A DNA stretch of 46,298 nucleotides from a virus. The stretch is taken from IMG/VR virus record IMGVR_UViG_3300048687_000010, positions 1-46,298 of that record. One strand, 5' to 3'. The notes below the pieces were generated by a model that saw only the letters and a list, made by a program, of their open reading frames with translations, was not told the origin of the DNA and searched no databases. A program made the translations under genes and the position numbers. The stretch's first letter is position 1; each line of letters starts with the position of its first letter. Below, piece by piece: positions 17,677 through 24,299 of this stretch.

Positions 17677-19359
17677 TTAATGCTTCGTTGAATGATAGCG
17701 ACCGACTGGTTTGATAGCTACTTCCGTCTCAGATTCCAACTTATTCGAGTTACGATAGAATGCAGTCCAATCTTGATTCTGATTTAGTCTCTGTAATAAT
17801 TCCTCTTGCTTTTGTACTCTCTTGAATTCCTGATTCGACTCATCGAAGTAAGATTCGGCAGCATCGACCAGATATCTGAGGCCATCAATAGGATCATCCC
17901 CTTCAAATTCCATAATATCCTCGATAGGCTTGTTTCCTTTCGGTTTGTCATAGCTACACGCCTTGATTGCCTCGACTAGAATGGGTGCGCATCCGTCAAA
18001 TATCTGTAATTTTGGAATGTTAGTCTCTTCTTCTTGTGGTTCAAATGATTTGATATAAGATTTATATTCATTCATCCCTCGATTACGCATAATCCACATC
18101 GCGTACTCTTCATCATACTGTCCGATATCAGTAGGATTGACGAATTTAGAAGTCCAACGTAGATATTCATGAATTAGCATCTTACCCGCAACTCGCGAAC
18201 CCGGCGTATTATTGCTGAGTTCTATCGGTACTTGGAGTTCATCCTCAATTTGCTGCTGGATCGTATGCTCCTGCCCACGATCCTGCCCCGCGGATTTGCA
18301 GAAACGTACAAGACGCGGATTTTCCTTATCGATGTACGCTTTAACATGAGGTGCCCACTCCGCTATCTTCGTTTTAACCCAGTGTTGCTCGCGATAGATA
18401 TAGATACGACGGGAAGGAGCGATCGCAGCATATCCAATCCATGTCATAGCTCTGAAACCCCAATCTCCAATCACAATGCGCGGCCACCATGATGGGATAG
18501 CGAATGGGGGAACTACATGAATCGCATTAGCCGGTTCATCCTCAAACTTCCTGTCTCGAAACTCGTCGAATACCTGCCCCTGATACGCATCCCAATCGCC
18601 TAGTAACTTCGCTTTTCTCTCAGCTTCAATCGTAATGCCCTGTAATGATTGTCTGTAGGTCGGATCGATGTGCTTATTATCTTCTAGGGTTGAGTGGATG
18701 TAGATTCGTTTGTTTCCACCTCTACCGACGATGATTTTTCCACCTTCTGGAGCTGGCTTGATAAATCGTTTATATGTCCAAGTATGTCCAATGCCTCCCG
18801 GCATCCCTGCTGCACGTATGATTGCAGGCAATTCCGGTACTGGGGACCTAACTCTCTGAAAGCCGATATAGAGATAGATCCATTCCGTAATACTTGTAAG
18901 TTCGTCTGGAGTGAACAGGTTAATCTGCATTGAATCGTATTTGTGCACATCATCTTCATTCTCACAGTGTCCCAAAAAGATCATTGATCCCGCGTTAGTT
19001 GGTCCGAATTTCGTGCTAGTTCCAGTGCCGAACTGATCTTCTCGTGGGAAGGTCCAGCACATCTCTGTCTTATTTAGTGTAGCTCCGAATCTCCTATATA
19101 ATTCTCGACTGCGAGGAATAATTTCATTCCTCAGTTCAGGGAAAGTACGACGCATAAACACCTGTTTAAACTTAGGGTGCTCGTGCCATCTGTGTACGAT
19201 TCCGTAAAGTAGCAGAACATCAGACTTCCCCGAACCAGCACCGCCTCCATAGAAACCTTCCCTAATGGTGATTGGTAATGATAAGAATAATGCCTGCTTT
19301 GGCTCCGGCCGCCACTCGTCCGGATTCCTTTTACTGGTTGGAGTAGGAGTGACATCCAT
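17677..19359 (-). CDS. terL: Terminase large subunit
   Basis: The protein has 560 residues. The ATPase domain shows Walker A at residues 38-46 (GGGAGSGKS), the adjacent arginine-rich strand 'VFMRRTFPELRNEI', and a Walker B-like 'LFTPDEL' at 148-154. The nuclease domain begins with 'LLGDWDAYQGQVFDEF' (252-267) and has D299 in 'VIGDWGFRAMTWIGYAAI', a usual first metal ligand of the RNase H-like fold. It packages DNA through the portal. The start overlaps the stop of the preceding gene by one base. Confidence 0.92.
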   Translation of the reverse strand: MDVTPTPTSKRNPDEWRPEPKQALFLSLPITIREGFYGGGAGSGKSDVLLLYGIVHRWHEHPKFKQVFMRRTFPELRNEIIPRSRELYRRFGATLNKTEMCWTFPREDQFGTGTSTKFGPTNAGSMIFLGHCENEDDVHKYDSMQINLFTPDELTSITEWIYLYIGFQRVRSPVPELPAIIRAAGMPGGIGHTWTYKRFIKPAPEGGKIIVGRGGNKRIYIHSTLEDNKHIDPTYRQSLQGITIEAERKAKLLGDWDAYQGQVFDEFRDRKFEDEPANAIHVVPPFAIPSWWPRIVIGDWGFRAMTWIGYAAIAPSRRIYIYREQHWVKTKIAEWAPHVKAYIDKENPRLVRFCKSAGQDRGQEHTIQQQIEDELQVPIELSNNTPGSRVAGKMLIHEYLRWTSKFVNPTDIGQYDEEYAMWIMRNRGMNEYKSYIKSFEPQEEETNIPKLQIFDGCAPILVEAIKACSYDKPKGNKPIEDIMEFEGDDPIDGLRYLVDAAESYFDESNQEFKRVQKQEELLQRLNQNQDWTAFYRNSNKLESETEVAIKPVGRYHSTKH

Positions 19360-19916
19360 TATCGTCCGAACATTTTACCCATAGCCCCGCCGACTGCGCG
19401 TCCCATATTGGGTCTACCTCCACCCATCTGTGGATTCTGTTGTTGTGCTAGTTGTTTCCACATATTTCCCTGTGCTGGTTGGGGCCGATTAGGAATACCG
19501 GGACCCCCCATACCACCACCAGTGCCCATCATAGCTCCTGCTGCCTTTTGCTGTTCTAGTTGTTGCTGTACTTCAGGAGGAATTTGATTACCACCAGTGT
19601 AATCAGGCATTGGACTAGACTGAAATCCCTGAGGTGCTGGACCCGCTGGTGCCTGTGCCTGCATCTCAGGCATTGGCTGTGGCCTTTCCATATTACCACC
19701 ACCTAACTGACTACCAATTTGACCTACACCTTGAGCAGCAGCAGCCCACGGATTAGGTGAAGGAGCAGATTTAGGTGATGGACCGATACCTAATCCGGGT
19801 AATGCTTTCCCCATCATTTTATTAGCAGAGTTCCCACCGGGTAATGCACCCATCATTTTATTGAGAGGTTTCGCCGGTGCTTTAAGTGCTTTACCAATCG
19901 CGCCAAACATACCCAT
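19359..19916 (-). CDS. Pro/Gly/Met/Gln-rich low-complexity protein
   Basis: The protein has 185 residues, starting at ATG 19916 with a GGAG ribosome site eight bases upstream; a longer frame upstream would overlap the lipoprotein and is rejected. After 'MGMFGAIGKALKAPAKPLNK' the chain is mostly Pro, Gly, Met and Gln, with an 'AAAAQGVGQIGSQLGGG' helix. No domain is seen. It lies between the lipoprotein and the large terminase. Late phage proteins of this type are often minor virion components, which I infer weakly. Confidence 0.7.
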   Translation of the reverse strand: MGMFGAIGKALKAPAKPLNKMMGALPGGNSANKMMGKALPGLGIGPSPKSAPSPNPWAAAAQGVGQIGSQLGGGNMERPQPMPEMQAQAPAGPAPQGFQSSPMPDYTGGNQIPPEVQQQLEQQKAAGAMMGTGGGMGGPGIPNRPQPAQGNMWKQLAQQQNPQMGGGRPNMGRAVGGAMGKMFGR

Positions 19917-19917
19917 G

Positions 19918-20352
19918 TTACTGTCTCCAGGTTCCTGACGCGGTGATTGTTGAGAGGAGGAAATCGGCGGAACTAGCTTCACGAAACAGGAGGCCATTCA
20001 CGAAGATCTGAACTGACATGAATGGAAACGTCACGAATGGATACGTCGTCGGCGTTGCTTCGATACTCAGGAATAATGACTGCTGGGAAGTAGTCATATT
20101 GAATACGAAGGGTAACGTCGTCGTTACTTGCGCCAGTCCATCATTGGAATTCGAGTATCTGACGCGCGCGCCCAACGCATTCCCTGTGACGCGGAACTCA
20201 ATCTTATGTTGCGTCACTACGGGGACATTAGGATTAGTAGGATTAGCGGGAGTAGTGACAGAGCTAGGGCTAGTAGGAATAATAATGTTCGTGTCACTGC
20301 ATCCACCGATGATAGCGAGTGCGCATACGATAGTGAGAACGCGTAGAGTCAT
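19918..20352 (-). CDS. Phage-encoded lipoprotein, MmpS-like beta-sandwich
   Basis: The protein has 144 residues. The N-terminus is a lipoprotein signal: 'MTLRVLTIVCALAIIGGCSD', with Cys18 as the lipidated residue. A Pro/Thr/Asn linker follows, then a domain 'KIEFRVTGNALGARVRYSNS', '...LPFVFN...', '...VQIFVNGLLFREASS', which resembles MmpS-type beta-sandwich lipoproteins, by memory. It is probably placed in the cell envelope. Roles could be superinfection exclusion or an outer spanin-like function, but neither is shown. It lies just upstream of the terminase. Confidence 0.75.
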   Translation of the reverse strand: MTLRVLTIVCALAIIGGCSDTNIIIPTSPSSVTTPANPTNPNVPVVTQHKIEFRVTGNALGARVRYSNSNDGLAQVTTTLPFVFNMTTSQQSLFLSIEATPTTYPFVTFPFMSVQIFVNGLLFREASSADFLLSTITASGTWRQ

Positions 20353-20367
20353 ATACCCCCTGATTGA

Positions 20368-20607
20368 TTAATCACGCTTGACCGTGACTACTGCATCTGC
20401 ACTAGCCTTAATGAATCCACCGCCAGCTACTTGTGCGACTCCGCCAGTGAGTGTCAGGGGTGCAGACGCGGTGAATGCCAATGTATTACTGACACTAAGT
20501 GTAGCAGCTGAGTCAGAGAATACCATGACTTTCACAGCCGGGAGTGCATATGCCACTCCACTCTTTAAGAGAGTAGGTGGACCGGGTGAGAGAAGTTCTG
20601 TTGGCAT
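20368..20607 (-). CDS. Small Ala/Ser/Thr-rich protein
   Basis: The protein has 79 residues, mostly short beta-type segments (AVKVMVFSDSAATLSVSNTL, LTLTGGVAQVAGGGFI). It has no Cys, signal peptide or membrane helix. It is one base from the TIG-domain gene and may work with it. No family is recognised. It could be a small virion-surface protein, by analogy with other beta-rich late proteins. Confidence 0.65.
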   Translation of the reverse strand: MPTELLSPGPPTLLKSGVAYALPAVKVMVFSDSAATLSVSNTLAFTASAPLTLTGGVAQVAGGGFIKASADAVVTVKRD

Positions 20608-21123
20608 CTACTTTCCCTTCTTAGTAGAAAGGAGTTCAGGTGGGGGCGCAGCGACTACAGTGAAGTCCATCGATGCAGATGTAACTGAACCATCGACTAC
20701 AGTGATGGGCGCCACTACAGGATTCAGAACTAATCCCATGTCTACCGGCGTGGTAAGTTCTGTAGCTGACACATATGTAGTCGGAGATGCTGCGATACTA
20801 TTGATGAAGATGACTGATGTCGCAGTGAATCCGGTGCCATGCACTGATAGAACGAAATCAGCACCACCTACTGTTGCGGTAGATGGAACTAATGATGTGA
20901 TGACAGGATTCGGTAACTCTGGTTCGGGTGGAACTGGATCGACTCCACCTGCTAATACTAACAGGATGGCGTCGTATGCCTTCTCTGCGAACTTGCTATC
21001 TGAGCAACACAGTTCGAGGATACGCCAGATGTAATCCCTCTGCTCTCCTGTAGTTAATGATGGAGGCGTACCAGCTTTCAGTACAGGGAGGAGTGGATCT
21101 GTATGAACTGCTGAGAGAGGCAT
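20608..21123 (-). CDS. TIG/IPT-domain protein
   Basis: The protein has 171 residues. Residues about 70-155 form an IPT/TIG immunoglobulin-like domain: 'PVITSLVPSTATVGGADFVL', then 'HGTGFTATSVIFINSIAAS', then 'SATELTTPV' and 'ASMDFTVV', the usual strand order. The N-terminal 60 residues are helical with two Cys. In phages, Ig-like domains are usually on the virion surface and bind sugars loosely. There is no signal peptide. It lies between the terminase small-subunit candidate and the lipoprotein. Confidence 0.8.
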   Translation of the reverse strand: MPLSAVHTDPLLPVLKAGTPPSLTTGEQRDYIWRILELCCSDSKFAEKAYDAILLVLAGGVDPVPPEPELPNPVITSLVPSTATVGGADFVLSVHGTGFTATSVIFINSIAASPTTYVSATELTTPVDMGLVLNPVVAPITVVDGSVTSASMDFTVVAAPPPELLSTKKGK

Positions 21124-21139
21124 CTGATTCTCCTAATCA

Positions 21140-21739
21140 CTATTCAGTGACTGTGATGGTATCGAACGAACGCTCATCCCTGAATGTGGGAGCGTATACG
21201 ACGAACTGTGGGCCTCTACCTTCTAATGCACTCATCGCATCAGAGGGAGGCTCAAGATTCTTGATGATGGCAGACATATCCTTAGCAATGCCTGATAGAT
21301 CACGGGCATCAGTGTAATCTAGTTTATCTTGTGTAATAGCGGAGAGAGCAGAGTTCAATACTTCCGACGCGCGCTTGATGGATCTGCGTCGAGACTTATT
21401 GATGTGCTCTAGGATGGCGGGCTTGGGTGTATTGATTGTAGCTGTGGATGTTGCGCCCTTACTGTATGCGCTCACACTACTCGCACTAATTCCGAATTGT
21501 GCCGCTAGTTCTAACGCACTCGCTCTACCATTGATTACTGATTCCTCACCAATGATCTTCTGTAGTGATTCCGGCACACCGACTGATCCGATTCCTCTGC
21601 CTCTAGTCGGAGTCGTAGATGGAGTCTCTTTCTCTAATACCTCGGGTGTATGGACTGGTGATGGGACCCGAATCCTAGATGGAGTGATGTGGTTTAATTC
21701 TTTCAGGAAGTCTTCGTCTGATACTATACCGATGGACAT
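21140..21739 (-). CDS. Terminase small subunit candidate with helix-turn-helix
   Basis: The protein has 199 residues. After a Pro/Thr-rich N-terminus, residues about 90-115 form a helix-turn-helix 'ALELAAQFGISASSVSAY'. The C-terminal helices 'KRASEVLNSALSAI' and 'ARDLSGIAKDMSAIIKNLEP' follow the pattern of small terminase-like packaging proteins I recall. It overlaps the HNH gene by 16 bases and is a few genes upstream of the large terminase. It probably recognises packaging DNA, but the family assignment is by pattern only. Confidence 0.65.
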   Translation of the reverse strand: MSIGIVSDEDFLKELNHITPSRIRVPSPVHTPEVLEKETPSTTPTRGRGIGSVGVPESLQKIIGEESVINGRASALELAAQFGISASSVSAYSKGATSTATINTPKPAILEHINKSRRRSIKRASEVLNSALSAITQDKLDYTDARDLSGIAKDMSAIIKNLEPPSDAMSALEGRGPQFVVYAPTFRDERSFDTITVTE

Positions 21740-22095
21740 GACGCTCGACTCCTACGAGATAGATGATTACGTAATCGTTTCGCGCGTCGCATATCCTGTA
21801 GGTTATCAGTTGCAGTTCCCTGATATAAGTGATCAGGATTTACACAACCCTTACGATCACACAGATGACATACGAAGTTGCCGTTGAATATCTCGCGCTT
21901 GAATATCTGGAACATTAATCTGTGCAGTCCCTTGCCTTTGTATGTTGCGTATACCGACCAGTCTTTATGGTATATCCAACATCCTTTATCCTCTTTAATA
22001 GTTAATCTTAGTAGAATTTCTCTTAACTGTTCTTCCGTGAGAGGGTGATACTTTTTTATTCTCCTTAGTATTTGGTAGACTTCACTCGGGGTCAT
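21724..22095 (-). CDS. HNH endonuclease
   Basis: The protein has 123 residues. Residues about 70-105 hold the HNH_3-type core: 'LHRLMFQIFKRE', 'VCHLCDRKGCVNPDHLYQGT', and a following 'DNLQDM'. Such nucleases are often encoded near terminases and may assist packaging, or may be free-standing homing enzymes. It is the first gene of the late arm; its ATG lies five bases after the -10 box of a predicted promoter, so the message may be leaderless. The C-terminus is Arg/Ser-rich. Confidence 0.85.
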   Translation of the reverse strand: MTPSEVYQILRRIKKYHPLTEEQLREILLRLTIKEDKGCWIYHKDWSVYATYKGKGLHRLMFQIFKREIFNGNFVCHLCDRKGCVNPDHLYQGTATDNLQDMRRAKRLRNHLSRRSRASCPSV

Positions 22096-22100
22096 GGGTA

Positions 22101-22129
22101 ATACTAATGAACTGAAATCGATTTGTCAA
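22101..22129 (-). promoter_or_regulatory. Predicted sigma-70 promoter of the late arm
   Basis: On the minus strand TTGACA (22129-22124) is followed after 17 bases by TAGTAT (22106-22101). The start point would be near 22094, essentially at the A of the HNH start codon. It is the only strong promoter match I see before the minus-strand gene block. Confidence 0.65.
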
Positions 22130-22204
22130 GGCCCATTCTACCCGGCTGGAAGCCCTCTGGACACGCGCACTTACGGGCGGCGTGTCTGATTCGATCCGGC
22201 GAAA

Positions 22205-22262
22205 TTGACCACACCTGACCGAACCTGACGTCATCTGGACCGATTCTGGACCGATTCCTGAC
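22205..22262. repeat. Helically phased CTGAC/CTGGAC repeats
   Basis: Six related motifs (TTGAC, CTGAC, CTGAC, CTGGAC, CTGGAC, CTGAC) start at 22205, 22215, 22225, 22235, 22246 and 22258. The spacing of 10 to 12 bases puts all on about the same face of the helix. Extended units resemble CCTGACCGAA and CTGGACCGATT. A protein multimer could bind here. Confidence 0.6.
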
Positions 22263-22417
22263 TCCCTTACATATAAGGATGGACCCCTTCCCGACTGAAT
22301 TCTACTACTTACTTTACTACTAGTGAGCGTAAGCGAACCGATATATGGGACCCTATTTTATTTCATTCTGAAATTATGTTTAAGGAAAATGCTATTTCAC
22401 GCCTGCCTTTCCCGACC

Positions 22418-22632
22418 GTGTGGTCATACCACTTTCACATGGGTGTGCCCCCCGGTGCCAAGTGGTCATACCACTTGCCTCGACCGCGAGGGGAAACACG
22501 TGAATTTCCTAGGAAAAACGAAGGAAAAAAATAAATGAGACCAGTCTCATTAGTCAAGCCATCGAAGTGGTCATACCAATTGAGACACCCGAGCCGAGTG
22601 GTCATACCAATCAGCAAGTGGTCATACCACTC
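22418..22632. promoter_or_regulatory. Five operator-like sites, core TGGTCATACCA
   Basis: Copies lie at 22418-22434, 22460-22476, 22565-22581, 22596-22612 and 22616-22632. The best copy is AAGTGGTCATACCACTT, an inverted repeat AAGTGGT/ACCACTT around CAT. All five keep the 11-base core. The array lies in the divergent control region and is probably bound by a dimeric regulator from phage or host. Confidence 0.7.
22536..22549. promoter_or_regulatory. Palindrome TGAGAC-CA-GTCTCA, first copy
   Basis: The sequence TGAGACCAGTCTCA is a perfect 6+6 inverted repeat and extends to AATGAGAC/GTCTCATT. It lies between the second and third TGGTCATACCA sites. A second copy is at 22666. A likely dimer-binding site. 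Confidence 0.6.
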
Positions 22633-22665
22633 ACTTGGTGGGGCAGAGTGCTCTGGACCCGTTAA

Positions 22666-22679
22666 TGAGACTTGTCTCA
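22666..22679. promoter_or_regulatory. Palindrome TGAGAC-TT-GTCTCA, second copy
   Basis: Same 6+6 inverted repeat as at 22536 with TT as the spacer, again preceded by TAA. Its right half, TTGTCT, could be part of a -35 element for a rightward promoter ahead of the first early gene, so binding here could block transcription. The promoter itself is weak and not certain. Confidence 0.55.
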
Positions 22680-22824
22680 ATAGTCTAATAGTAGAAAATA
22701 CTTGGCGCAGATGGGGCCATCCTGACATATGATTGTCTTCGTTGGATGTGGTTGTCACGTCTGACGCGCGGCGATGGGAGCCGCAAACGGGACCGGCCGA
22801 AACCGGATGAGAGAAGAGAAGACA

Positions 22825-23214
22825 ATGATTCAGAAGACGTTCAAGAGCACGGCCTACACGGCCTACAAGAAGAAGCTGGAGAAGCCGCTCCAGTATGGCG
22901 GTGACTTCAAGGCCTACGAGACTATCGAGGAAGTCCGTGCGGCCAATGACTACCCGAACGACCGGGACATCGTGCGCTTGAAGAACGCGCAACAGAAGGC
23001 CAAAGCGCTCGCCGCAGCGAAAACGGCAGCGCTGGACGCTATCGGCATCGTCAAGCCCACGCTGGAGAATGACGATCAGCTGAAGCTCCGTGAGTTCGTC
23101 AAGGTGCTGATGTCGTCCAAGAAGTATACGATGGACGCCGCCCGCGCACTCGCCGCAACCACTCTGGGTATCGAGTGGGCCGACGGTGATGACGAAGACG
23201 AAGACGAAGAGTAA
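22825..23214 (+). CDS. Early hypothetical protein with acidic tail
   Basis: The protein has 129 residues from ATG 22825, chosen because GAGAAGA stands just upstream; the longer frame from 22774 lacks a ribosome site. The sequence is helical, Lys/Ala-rich ('NAQQKAKALAAAKTAALDA') and ends in a very acidic tail (DGDDEDEDEE). No family is recognised. It is the first gene of the plus-strand arm, is richer in G+C than most of the genome, and is followed eight bases after its stop by a strong hairpin. An early host-takeover role is possible. Confidence 0.7.
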   Translation: MIQKTFKSTAYTAYKKKLEKPLQYGGDFKAYETIEEVRAANDYPNDRDIVRLKNAQQKAKALAAAKTAALDAIGIVKPTLENDDQLKLREFVKVLMSSKKYTMDAARALAATTLGIEWADGDDEDEDEE

Positions 23215-23221
23215 GACACAC

Positions 23222-23249
23222 TCGGGCAGGGTCCATACGACCTGCCCGA
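23222..23249 (+). terminator. Hairpin A after the first early gene
   Basis: A 9-bp perfect stem TCGGGCAGG/CCTGCCCGA encloses the 10-base loop GTCCATACGA. There is no T-run, so it may be an mRNA-stabilising or processing hairpin rather than a full terminator. Hairpin B at 23533 has almost the same loop. Confidence 0.6.
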
Positions 23250-23327
23250 CCTAATGCGACCGACACATTCCGTGTCGCCTGTCACAAGTCAGGGTAAACG
23301 CAGAGTGGGAAACTAGGACAATACAAT

Positions 23328-23525
23328 ATGCGACTCTACAAGGTCGAGTTCAAGTTCACGAAGGGTTACAGCGAGCCCAAGATGGAAGGCGTCGCGAGCC
23401 TCGTCATCGTGGTGTCAGCGGCGAATCAATTCTCCGCCCTGACCGTGGCGTGGCAGAATCTGGCCTCGCTGAACCTGCCAGAGCCGGCCAGCTTCAACGC
23501 GGTTCAGCTCGGGTCTGACTGCTAG
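23328..23525 (+). CDS. Small early hypothetical protein
   Basis: The protein has 65 residues, with strand-type N-terminus 'RLYKVEFKFTKGY', a 'SLVIVVSAANQFSALTVAW' segment and C-terminal Cys. The pattern beta-beta-helix-beta is plausible. An AGGACA ribosome site precedes ATG 23328. No family is recognised. It is in the GC-rich early block and, like its neighbour, has a strong hairpin eight bases after the stop. Confidence 0.7.
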   Translation: MRLYKVEFKFTKGYSEPKMEGVASLVIVVSAANQFSALTVAWQNLASLNLPEPASFNAVQLGSDC

Positions 23526-23532
23526 CACTCAC

Positions 23533-23560
23533 CGGGGCCAGGTCAATACGACTGGCCCCG
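23533..23560 (+). terminator. Hairpin B after the second early gene
   Basis: A 9-bp perfect stem CGGGGCCAG/CTGGCCCCG encloses the loop GTCAATACGA, which differs at one base from the loop of hairpin A although the stems differ. No T-run follows. Conserved loop with changed stem suggests that the loop itself is recognised. Confidence 0.6.
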
Positions 23561-23566
23561 CCTACA

Positions 23567-23710
23567 ATGGGACGGCCTAAGGGTAGCCGAAACCGCAAAC
23601 GTGAGCCGAAAGAACGTGACGTGTATCTCGACCTGATGCGCCTGCTACTGATGGTCGGCAAGTCCTACCACCAGGCCAGGCGGATAGCCCTCGCTCTCCT
23701 CAAGCCCTAG
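23567..23710 (+). CDS. Small basic early protein with AT-hook-like N-terminus
   Basis: The protein has 47 residues. It starts 'MGRPKGSRNRKREPKERD', which contains the GRPKGSRN pattern typical of AT-hook-like or small DNA-binding peptides, followed by one helix ('VYLDLMRLLLMVGK') and a second short helix. No strong ribosome site is seen (the preceding 20 bases contain hairpin B). Its stop codon lies in the stem of the terminator at 23705, so gene and terminator are fused. A DNA-binding role is inferred from the N-terminus only. Confidence 0.6.
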   Translation: MGRPKGSRNRKREPKERDVYLDLMRLLLMVGKSYHQARRIALALLKP

Positions 23711-23733
23711 CCCTTCGGGGCTGGGGTTTTTTT
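23705..23733 (+). terminator. Rho-independent terminator with UUCG loop
   Basis: CCCTAGCCC pairs with GGGCTGGGG around a TTCG tetraloop, followed by seven T (23727-23733). It overlaps the stop codon of the preceding small gene. This ends the first early transcription unit. Confidence 0.85.
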
Positions 23734-23754
23734 CGTCCGATCCCCACCTCCTTC

Positions 23755-24075
23755 CTGTGCGCCTCCCATCAGCCCTACCTGTGCGCTAGTGCTACAATCT
23801 AATAGTAGAAAAAGACCACGTGTTAGCTGTGCGCCTCATACTGCTAGTAACTAGTATTAGTATCAGCAGAACAAGACCATGTCCTACCTGTGCGCCTATT
23901 ACTGATGTGATCAGATTCACATAGTAGTAGAGAAAGACCACATGTTGACTGTGCGCCTTCCTCTGATTGGAGACACTGCCGTGTGACCAACGCGCACTCG
24001 AGCGCGCATCCTCCCACTCACTAATAGTACAAGACCACATCATAGCTGTGCGCCTAATCTCTCATATCAGAGATT
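23755..24075. repeat. Direct-repeat (iteron-like) array with hairpin spacers
   Basis: Four 24-base repeats with shared AGACCA at the start and CTGTGCGCCT at the end lie at 23813-23836, 23874-23897, 23935-23958 and 24032-24055; the first three start exactly 61 bases apart. Extra CTGTGCG ends are at 23755 and 23779. Each repeat is preceded by a TAGTAG/TAATAGTA-type run, and spacers contain inverted repeats, for example AATCTCT/AGAGATT at 24056-24075. No gene is seen here. The layout resembles origin iterons or a set of related small structured elements. Confidence 0.7.
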
Positions 24076-24225
24076 AATACTCACACACTGCTAGCTCTCA
24101 CATAATAGACTCCCTCCCCCTCCCTCCCCTCTCTCACTCTCATACGACCATACCGAGCAGGTATCCAAGGGATTGGACGGTTGAGGCGTCAAATAGTTGG
24201 GAAATAGAAGAAGAAGATAATGATC

Positions 24226-24263
24226 TTTTTTTTTTTTTGTTTTTTTTTATATATTATTTTCTA
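24226..24263. other. AT-rich tract beside the repeat array
   Basis: This is almost pure T for 33 bases, then ATATATTATTTT. It is the most AT-rich part of the window and lies just after the iteron-like array, as a DNA-unwinding element of an origin would. A purine run (GAAATAGAAGAAGAAGATAA) precedes it; the pair could also act as a weak terminator. Confidence 0.6.
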
Positions 24264-24299
24264 CTACTTTTCTCCAACTCGTCATCCCTTTGACATCCC

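Larger units (their letters stand above)
22096..22824. promoter_or_regulatory. Divergent control region between late and early arms
   Basis: This stretch of about 730 bases carries no convincing gene. It holds the late promoter (22101-22129), a hairpin ACACGC/GCGTGT near 22170-22195, a helically phased CTGAC array, five TGGTCATACCA sites, two TGAGAC palindromes and the leader of the first plus-strand gene. It looks like the main control region of the phage. Confidence 0.8.

Noticed and set aside
19917-19997. N-terminal extension of the 185-residue gene
   Set aside because: It would overlap the lipoprotein; ATG 19916 has a good ribosome site.
20378-21034. Long plus-strand frame opposite the TIG protein
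   Set aside because: Antisense to two well-supported late genes; long only because of their base composition.
22323-22538. Plus-strand frame of 71 codons in the control region
   Set aside because: It covers two operator copies, has no ribosome site and has a composition unlike a protein.
22774-22824. Upstream start for the first early gene
   Set aside because: No ribosome site; GAGAAGA stands before ATG 22825.
22435-22992. Minus-strand frame of 185 codons
   Set aside because: It runs through the operator array and antisense to the first early gene; a shadow frame.
23813-24055. CRISPR array
   Set aside because: Only four degenerate repeats with spacers of uneven length, mostly themselves palindromic, and no cas genes.
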